Origin: Alkalihalobacillus deserti
GTDB taxonomy: Bacteria > Bacillota > Bacilli > Bacillales > Bacillaceae_D
Direction: 5' to 3'
Length of the DNA stretch: 64,000 bases
Assembly (NCBI RefSeq): GCF_020734105.1
Contig: NZ_JAJAFR010000007.1
Span: forward strand, 148,499-212,498
The position numbers and the translations under genes were made by a program. Of the stretch, positions 58,040 through 64,000 are shown one piece after another. The notes under the pieces were generated by a model. The model searched no databases. It was not told the DNA's origin and saw nothing but the letters and a program-made list of their open reading frames with translations. Within the stretch, counting starts at the first letter, position 1. Every line of letters starts with the position of its first letter.

Positions 58040-59500
58040 TTGGTTTGGTTTCTTATTTGGATAATTGTTTTTTTACTCTTTATTGTTGGGGTCGGATTGT
58101 ATCACTCTCGCAAAATAAAATCGGCAAATGATTATATAATGGCTGATTTCAGTTTGGGGTTTTTCCCTATTTGTGGAAGCATTGTCGCGACCACTTTAGG
58201 AGCTGCTGCTGTAATTGGTTCTTCAGGGATGGGCTTTACAACTGGAATGACATGGTTTACTGCAACTTCACCTGTATTTATTATTTCTATTTTGTTGGCT
58301 GTAATCCTAGGTACAACAATACGCAAATTAAAATTGTATACAATTCCAGATCTTTTTGTTCGTCGATTTGGTAAATCTGCTGGTCTTATACCTGCACTGG
58401 TTATAAGTATACTATTTATGACACCAACATTTGGAATGCAATTAGTTGGAATGGGATCCATTTTATCTACTATTGTAGATATTCCTCTTATGTCGGCAAT
58501 GCTGATTGGATTTGTTATATGCGTAGCTTTTACTCTAATGGGAGGATTGCCGAGTGTTGCGTGGACTGATGCTGTTCAATCTGTGTTAATCCTATTAGGA
58601 ATTGCAGTTATGTTTTTCGTAGGACTTAACTACGTTGGAGGCATCGGAGTAGTTATAGACAATACACCAGAACACATAATGAATTTTGTTGGCATAAGTA
58701 AGAAGGAAATGATTAATTACTTGGTAATATTTGGACCTTTCTATTTAGTCTGGCAAACTACTTGGCAAAGAATAGCAGCAGCTAAGAGCGATAAGATAGC
58801 TGTAAGAGGGGTATCAATCGGATTTCTATTAGTTGGTTTGGTTAGTATCTTCGCCATTGGTATTGGAATTATTGCACGTCAAGCTTTACCGTTGGATACA
58901 CACCCTGATGCTGTTTATACTCAATTTTTATCAATGCTCTTCCACCCTGCTATAGGCGGATTATTTATGGTTTCGCTTTTTGCTGCCGTGTTAACTGGTG
59001 CTACGTCATTTTTATTAAGTGGTGCTATGAACATTTCAAAAGATATCTATCAGGGGTGGATAGCACCAGGTGCAAGTGATGAGCGCATGTTAAAAGTATC
59101 ACGTCTTTCAGTGGCTGGAATGGCATTGGGAGGATTGGGAGTGGCCTTACTTATTAAAAATATACTTGCCATTTATATGGTTGCACTATCGCTATCAGCT
59201 GTAACCATGGTTATGCCAGTATTAGCAGCTATGTTTTGGAAAAGGGCAACGAAAGCAGGTATGATTGTAAGTGTAATAGGTGCATTGATAGCTACAATAA
59301 TCTGGAAAATTACAGGTCAACCATTTGGACTCCATGAAATTATTCCTGGGTTAGTTGTATCACTTATATTAATAATAGTCGTAAGCCTCTTTACCAAACA
59401 TTCCTCTGAAGAAAATGTTACGGCTTATTATTTTTCAATAAAAGAGATAGAAGATCCTACTCAAATGGTGGCAAACGAGGGAATAAAAGATATCCGGTAA
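58040..59500 (+). CDS. Sodium:solute symporter (SSS family)
   Basis: A 486-residue transporter with about thirteen helices. GLYHSRKIKSANDYIMADFS, TLGAAAVIGSSGMGFTTGMT, LMGGLPSVAWTDAVQSVLIL and LTGATSFLLSGAMNISKDIY are the SSS landmarks. The start is TTG at 58040; an in-frame stop at 58031 rules out anything longer and a later ATG would remove helix 1. GGGTG serves as a weak ribosome-binding site. It lies 54 bases before the amidohydrolase gene, so both probably serve one substrate. Confidence 0.87.
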   Translation: MVWFLIWIIVFLLFIVGVGLYHSRKIKSANDYIMADFSLGFFPICGSIVATTLGAAAVIGSSGMGFTTGMTWFTATSPVFIISILLAVILGTTIRKLKLYTIPDLFVRRFGKSAGLIPALVISILFMTPTFGMQLVGMGSILSTIVDIPLMSAMLIGFVICVAFTLMGGLPSVAWTDAVQSVLILLGIAVMFFVGLNYVGGIGVVIDNTPEHIMNFVGISKKEMINYLVIFGPFYLVWQTTWQRIAAAKSDKIAVRGVSIGFLLVGLVSIFAIGIGIIARQALPLDTHPDAVYTQFLSMLFHPAIGGLFMVSLFAAVLTGATSFLLSGAMNISKDIYQGWIAPGASDERMLKVSRLSVAGMALGGLGVALLIKNILAIYMVALSLSAVTMVMPVLAAMFWKRATKAGMIVSVIGALIATIIWKITGQPFGLHEIIPGLVVSLILIIVVSLFTKHSSEENVTAYYFSIKEIEDPTQMVANEGIKDIR

Positions 59501-59554
59501 ATAAACAATTAAAAATCTATTGTAATTAAAACGGTTATGGAAAGAGGTTTTAGT

Positions 59555-61219
59555 ATGGATAAAACAGATCTATTATTTATAAATGCAAATGTGTTGACAT
59601 TAGACAATAAAAACAGTCGAGCTGGCTCTTTAACGGTGTTGAATGGACAAATCACGGGAATTTGGAAAACATCTTCTCCTCCTAAAGGTGCCATTAATGT
59701 TACGGAACAGACGAATGTCGTTGATTTAAAAGGAGCTACGTTGCTACCAGGATTTATTGATACACACAACCATATACTCATGTATGCGATGATGCGTGGA
59801 CAAGTAAATTGCAGCACTCCTCCTCATAAAAGTATTAACAGTATTACTATGGCAATCGGCTTAAAAGCAAAAGAAACTCCAGATGGTGAATGGATCGAAG
59901 GGTATGGCTACGATGATACTCTGTTACATGAGAAACGTCATCTAACACGTGAAGATCTAGACAAAGTTTCTCCTAACAATCCCGTCATTGTTAGACATAT
60001 CTCTGGACATTTGGCAGCGGTTAACACGCTTGCATTACAATATTCAGGCATACAGGAAGATATTTCGGACCCAAGAGACGGACATTTTGGTAGAGATAAT
60101 AATGGCCGTCTGAATGGTGTTCTATATGAACCTGGAGCTATGTTACCTGTATATAACCAAATTCCAAAAAAGACAGTAGAACATATGATTGAAATGGTAG
60201 GGAAAGCATCAGAAGAATATGTTGCTCAGGGAATTACAACCAATACAGACGCTGGGGTAGGATTATTTTTTGGTTCAGAAGAAGTAGATGTCCATCTTAA
60301 AGCAGCGGAGCAAGGAGTAAATCCGTTGCGTACTCGATTAATGATAATGCATCAACTTCTTCGCGAAGATGCCACATATGGTGGATATTCCCAAGAACAG
60401 TTAGATCAAGAACTAAGAGTTCGGTCAAGAGGACTCGCTAGATTAGACAGCGCTAAAATGTTTCAAGATGGATCCATTCAAGGTTTAACTGGTGCTTTAA
60501 GGAAACCTTATTATAATAATCCCGATGTTTACGGCAATTTAATTCAAGATCAGGAACCATTTCAAGAGGAAGTCCTAGATTTGCATAAGCGTGGATATCG
60601 TATTACTACCCACGGAAACGGCGATCGTGCAATAGGCTCTATTTTAGATGCGTACGGTTATGCTTTAAAGAAAAGCCCACGTATAGATCATCGACATAGA
60701 ATTGAACATGTCCAAACCGCTACTTCAGAAGATTTGTCTAAAATGAAAGAATTAGGTGTAGCGGCCTCTTTTTTCATAAATCACGTTTATTATTGGGGGG
60801 ATAGGCACGAGCAGATCTTTTTGGGGCCTGAACGCGCAAGGCGTATTAGCCCTCTCGCTGAGGCGGTTGAAAATAAAATATTATTTACTCTGCATTCGGA
60901 CTGCCCAATTACCCCAATCTCACCTTTGTTTTCTGTCTGGGCTGCGGTCAACCGGATAACTAGAGAAGGAAACATTTTAGGGCCGGAACAGCGTATAGAT
61001 GTAGAGACGGCACTGAAATCTATGACTATATACGGAGCAAAAATGAATTTTGCTGAAAAATACTCAGGAAGTCTTGAAATTGGGAAGCTAGCTGATTTTA
61101 CTGTTCTCGAAACAGACCCAACAACGGTAAAACCGGAAGAAATTAAAGACATATCGATCATAGCTACCTTTATTGATGGTCGACCCGTTTTTGGTCAGGA
61201 AGTTTTGATGACTACTTAA
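59555..61219 (+). CDS. YtcJ-like amidohydrolase (amidohydrolase family 3)
   Basis: A 554-residue metal-dependent hydrolase. LPGFIDTHNHILMYAMM carries the HxH motif. ITTHGNGDRAIGSILDAYGY, RIEHVQTATSEDLSK and HSDCPITPISPLFSVW supply the later His and Asp ligands. YGAKMNFAEKYSGSLEIGKL is the C-terminal dihydroorotase-like segment. ATG 59555 follows AAAGAGG; the ATG at 59537 lies before that site. Such enzymes hydrolyse amide or formamide bonds of small metabolites. It ends the APC - M20 - SSS group. Confidence 0.87.
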   Translation: MDKTDLLFINANVLTLDNKNSRAGSLTVLNGQITGIWKTSSPPKGAINVTEQTNVVDLKGATLLPGFIDTHNHILMYAMMRGQVNCSTPPHKSINSITMAIGLKAKETPDGEWIEGYGYDDTLLHEKRHLTREDLDKVSPNNPVIVRHISGHLAAVNTLALQYSGIQEDISDPRDGHFGRDNNGRLNGVLYEPGAMLPVYNQIPKKTVEHMIEMVGKASEEYVAQGITTNTDAGVGLFFGSEEVDVHLKAAEQGVNPLRTRLMIMHQLLREDATYGGYSQEQLDQELRVRSRGLARLDSAKMFQDGSIQGLTGALRKPYYNNPDVYGNLIQDQEPFQEEVLDLHKRGYRITTHGNGDRAIGSILDAYGYALKKSPRIDHRHRIEHVQTATSEDLSKMKELGVAASFFINHVYYWGDRHEQIFLGPERARRISPLAEAVENKILFTLHSDCPITPISPLFSVWAAVNRITREGNILGPEQRIDVETALKSMTIYGAKMNFAEKYSGSLEIGKLADFTVLETDPTTVKPEEIKDISIIATFIDGRPVFGQEVLMTT

Positions 61220-61316
61220 GCCTGAGTTATTCATAGTTCCATGACAAACAGAGTGAAAATCCAACTCGGACAGGGATTGATCAAAAAACACGCGAACACC
61301 CAAAGGGTGATGGTGT

Positions 61317-61384
61317 GAAAAAGAGCCCAACCTTTGTAGAGTTAATGAGACCAAACCAAAACCAACCATAAGGGGCTCTTTTTA
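61317..61384 (+). terminator. Terminator after the amidohydrolase
   Basis: GAAAAAGAGCCC and GGGCTCTTTTT arms with a loop of about 43 bases. The stem can terminate in both directions. Confidence 0.65.
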
Positions 61385-61760
61385 TAGTTAGTATAAAGGA
61401 TGCGACCATGCATTTCAATTCACAAATCAAGATGGCCTTAATGGAGGCGATTTGACCTCTGGTTCGGGCCTATTACTCGTCAAAGAATTTAATGAAAAAG
61501 TAGGTTTGCATGATTTAATCCGATCGGTACAGTTGAAGGATCATGCCAACCATACGGAACACACAAATGATGCTGTAATTATGCAAAAAATTTATCAAAA
61601 TATTGGGGCTACCACGCCGAAGATCATGATAATAGTCTAAGATTTGATACCGCTCTAACCACCATTTTAAACAAAAAGGGACTGTCCTCCTAACCGTCGA
61701 TCTCTCCACCTTTTTGACAAAGAAACAGCTATCTGTCGGTAACTACTACTCAAGCCATTC
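61385..61760 (+). mobile_element. IS1380-family transposase remnant
   Basis: TSGSGLLLVKEFNEKVGLHD, then QLKDHANHTEHTNDAVIMQK with IYQNI, and in another frame LRFDTALTTILNKKGLSS, follow the N-terminal order of IS1380-type DDE transposases (usual form LTSEGGLVLVKEF... H-x-x-DAVI-x-QKIYQ). Several frame changes occur and the catalytic part is lost. Confidence 0.75.
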
Positions 61761-61790
61761 GGAGTGTTTCAAAGTTTTTGATTAAAATAA

Positions 61791-61833
61791 AAATAGAAGT
61801 AGGGACCTATAAGGGGTTTTCCTGCTTCTATTT
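61791..61833. terminator. Hairpin, bidirectional terminator-like
   Basis: AAATAGAAGTAGG and CCTGCTTCTATTT are 13-base arms with one G-T position and a 17-base loop, flanked by A- and T-rich sequence. Confidence 0.65.
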
Positions 61834-61954
61834 GATTGTGGGAGCTATGAATCGAAAGTGAAATCTTAAATTATATCTTACTTTGTTTTTATTAACTGGA
61901 TGGCTTCTAACATTTAAAAGATCAATTATACGGAGAATTGTAAAATTTGCGGAA

Positions 61955-62840
61955 TTAACACCTTTTGGGGGATATTTCAGGGTTTTGTATCCTTGCATAA
62001 TGTAATGTAGTTGTAACCTTTTTATGACCGAGCCAATCTTTAATGTGTACAATGTTTCCTCCTTGTTGGAATAGGTGAGTGGCACAAGTATGTCGTAATT
62101 GATGAGGTCGCAATGGTTTGATCCACATTTCAGAGTACGATTTAAAAGTTACGCCAATTAAATTGTTGGTCATCGCTTCTTTTCTCCAAGTAAGAAACAG
62201 TGGAGAAGCCATATCAAGATCCTTACGAGTGGCTAGATAAGTTTGAAGTAACTCTAGGACCTCACCAACAAGGGGCACACGCCGGTCTTTACGTCCTTTA
62301 CCAGCCCGAATACTGAGAACCTGTTCCTCCCAAATTAATATCACTGAGCAGTAGATTAGCCGCTTCTCCGGCTCGTATACCAGTGGCATACATAAGAGCG
62401 AAAAGGGTTAAATTCCGCTTTCGAATGGGGGCAAACTGGCGCCTCCCTAAGAAGGAGTTAACCTGTCTTCTTAACTCTTTAAGGCAATCTTGGATTTCTT
62501 CTAATGATGCGACTTCAGGTAAAGCTTGATGGGTATCTAAATTAGTGTAAGACAAACGGATACTTGGATTGTCAAAGCAGTACTCCTGTTGTTTTAAATA
62601 GGTAAAAAAGGAACGAGTTTGGCTTACAATAAGGTTTCGGTAACCAAGAGATTTTCCTTCTGTTCGTTCAATACAGTAGTTTTCAAGATCAACAAGTTTA
62701 ACAGATTGGAAGTTTAGGGAGTGCTCTTCCAGGTGCTTAGTTAGCTTCTTTAATTCCCTTTCGGTGCCCAAAACAACTTTTGGAGTATATCCCTTAATGA
62801 CAGACTGGTATTCACGATATTCTTGAATGATAGATTCCAT
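61955..62840 (-). pseudogene. Tyrosine recombinase (phage-integrase family), frameshifted
   Basis: On the minus strand an N-terminal SAM-like core-binding domain (62840 to about 62330) ends in ATGIRAGEAANLLLSDINL with the first catalytic arginine. One extra G in a GGG run near 62328 shifts the frame. The second frame gives RAGKGRKDRRVPLVGEVLEL, RPHQLRHTCATHLFQQGGNI, DWLGHKKVTTTLHYARIQNP with HxxR, GH and Tyr. All catalytic residues survive, so a single-base change is the only visible defect. It could mobilise an island or be a dedicated recombinase. Confidence 0.85.
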
Positions 62841-62919
62841 AATAATTTCTCTATTTAAAATATTTTACAAGATCCTAAGGTCTTGATGATAATTATTTAT
62901 GGTTCTATCTTATATCGCT

Positions 62920-63960
62920 AAAAAGCAGTATTTCGATATAGTCAACCATGATAAACTCATGTACCATGTAGAGGAATTTATTCAAGACCCAACAGCTCAT
63001 TCGTAAATTCTTGCGAAGTGGCATTATGATTGGTGAAAAATATGAGCCAAGCGAGATTGGAACTCCTCAAGGAGGAAATCTATCTCCGCTTCTTAGTAAC
63101 ATATCTTCACCAACTTGACTTAGAACTAGAAAGACGTGGACATAAATTTATCCGCTACGCGGATGACTGTAACATCTACGTGAAAAGTAAAAGGGCAGGC
63201 GAGAGAGTACTAAAAAGCATCACGAAATTTCTTGAAGAAGAACTAGGATTGACCGTTAATCAGGAGAAAAGCGAAGTTGGTAGACCGACGAAACGGAAGT
63301 TTCTAGGGTTCTGTATAACCAACGAGAAATGGAGTACAAGTCCGTCCGAATATCAAGGCGAAAAAACGACTTGAAGAAAAAGTGAGAAACCTAACCTCCC
63401 GCAAACGACCAGGAGAGATCCGAGAGATTATTAAAGAGATCAACCAAGTAACAAGGGGTTGGTTTAACTACTATGGAATTGGTCTTATGAAAACCTATGT
63501 TCAACAAATTGATCGATGGATACGTCGGCGGATTAGGCAAATGACCTGGAAAAGGTGGAAGAAGGTAAGTACTCGCTTTAAAAGTCTGATGAAATTAAAA
63601 ATCCCCAAGCAAAAGGCTTGGGAGTGGGCAAACACAAGAAAAGGATACTGGCACATATCTAACAGCTTCATTCTACACACAACTATTCCAAATAAACTTC
63701 TTGAACGAGTTGGGTTGCTTAACTTAACCCGACTATATTCCTCAATATATTCTAAACACACTGAACTTATTGAACCGCCGTATACGGACCCGTACGTCAG
63801 TCTGTCTAACAATTGGTTGTTTAAGCAAGCTGTAAAGCGGGATTTATACAATTTTACTCGAATAAACATTGTGCCTAGAAATTTTGTACGAGCTCGGTCT
63901 CTGATGAGACGTATGAGCTCCTTTACTCCCTTTATTTTAATCACTCTCTTGAAATTATAG
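62920..63960 (+). pseudogene. Group II intron reverse transcriptase/maturase remnant
   Basis: In successive frames: QYFDIVNHDKLMYHVEEFIQ, then LIRKFLRSGIMIGEKYEPSE and GTPQGGNLSPLLSN, then LERRGHKFIRYADDCNIYVK with the YADD catalytic motif and QEKSEVGRPTKRKFLGFCI. After one more shift come EIREIIKEINQVTRGWFNYY and LEWAN-like AWEWANTRKGYWHIS. The N-terminus is missing, at least three frameshifts occur, and the C-terminus runs into unrelated sequence after PPYTDPYV (about 63795). The intron is dead. Confidence 0.88.
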
Positions 63961-64000
63961 GCAAGACAAATTAGATTGGTCTCAGTACCTACTGATGCCA

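Noticed and set aside
61828..62085. 85-codon minus-strand ORF after the recombinase
   Set aside because: It is the out-of-frame shadow of the recombinase C-terminus and has no supporting motif.

Overview
The window looks like chromosomal DNA of an aerobic, spore-forming member of the Bacillaceae. The DNA is AT-rich, Shine-Dalgarno sequences are strong (AAGGAGG type), sigma-A promoters have 17-bp spacers, and there are rho-independent terminators. Two small Sda-like sporulation-checkpoint proteins are encoded, as are a FadF/YwjF-type Fe-S oxidoreductase and an IS complement typical of Bacillus relatives (IS3, ISL3, IS1380, IS21, group II intron). No rRNA, tRNA or CRISPR array was seen.

Layout. 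1-2.6 kb: end of an FAD oxidoreductase, a flavodoxin-fold quinone reductase and alanine dehydrogenase. 3.1-7.6 kb: a TetR regulator, a permease, decayed acyl-CoA dehydrogenase and IS3 remnants, and four copies of one TetR-type palindrome. One copy lies before the permease and three in tandem lie before the next block. 7.4-20 kb: an Sda-like gene, then a beta-oxidation block: fadF, 3-hydroxyacyl-CoA dehydrogenase, acyl-CoA dehydrogenase, etfB, etfA, enoyl-CoA hydratase, a CoA-transferase, thiolase and acyl-CoA ligase. 20-21.4 kb: a SnoaL-like pseudogene and a dead ISL3 element. 21.4-33.6 kb: a complete propionate-to-succinyl-CoA module: LytTR regulator, acetyl/succinyl-CoA-type CoA-transferase, biotin carboxylase, BCCP, carboxyltransferase, mutA, mutB, meaB and methylmalonyl-CoA epimerase.

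33.6-40.4 kb is a graveyard around an intact catalase-peroxidase (katG). It holds AraC, Fe-ADH, fic and DUF1294 remnants and a second 340-bp piece of katG placed in direct orientation 2257 bp away.

40.4-50.3 kb is a taurine (sulfonate) dissimilation region: YeiH-type exporter, thiS-thiG, pta, a frameshifted pdxS, a second Sda-like gene, alanine dehydrogenase, taurine:pyruvate aminotransferase (tpa) and sulfoacetaldehyde acetyltransferase (xsc). Together Tpa, Ald, Xsc and Pta convert taurine to ammonium, sulfite and acetyl-CoA. The thiamine and PLP genes sit beside the TPP enzyme Xsc and the PLP enzyme Tpa. The region continues with an unknown membrane protein, a CysL-like LysR regulator and two divergent GntR/UTRA regulators. 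A shared GGTACGnACGTCATGAT-like motif lies just downstream of near-identical promoters before pta and ald, and related forms lie near both gntR genes and before the amino-acid permease.

55-61.2 kb: an APC permease, a broken M20 amidohydrolase, a sodium:solute symporter and a YtcJ-like amidohydrolase, suggesting use of an amide or N-carbamoyl compound. 61.3-64 kb: terminators and dead mobile DNA (IS1380, frameshifted tyrosine recombinase, group II intron reverse transcriptase). Overall, intact catabolic operons are separated by unusually dense gene debris.
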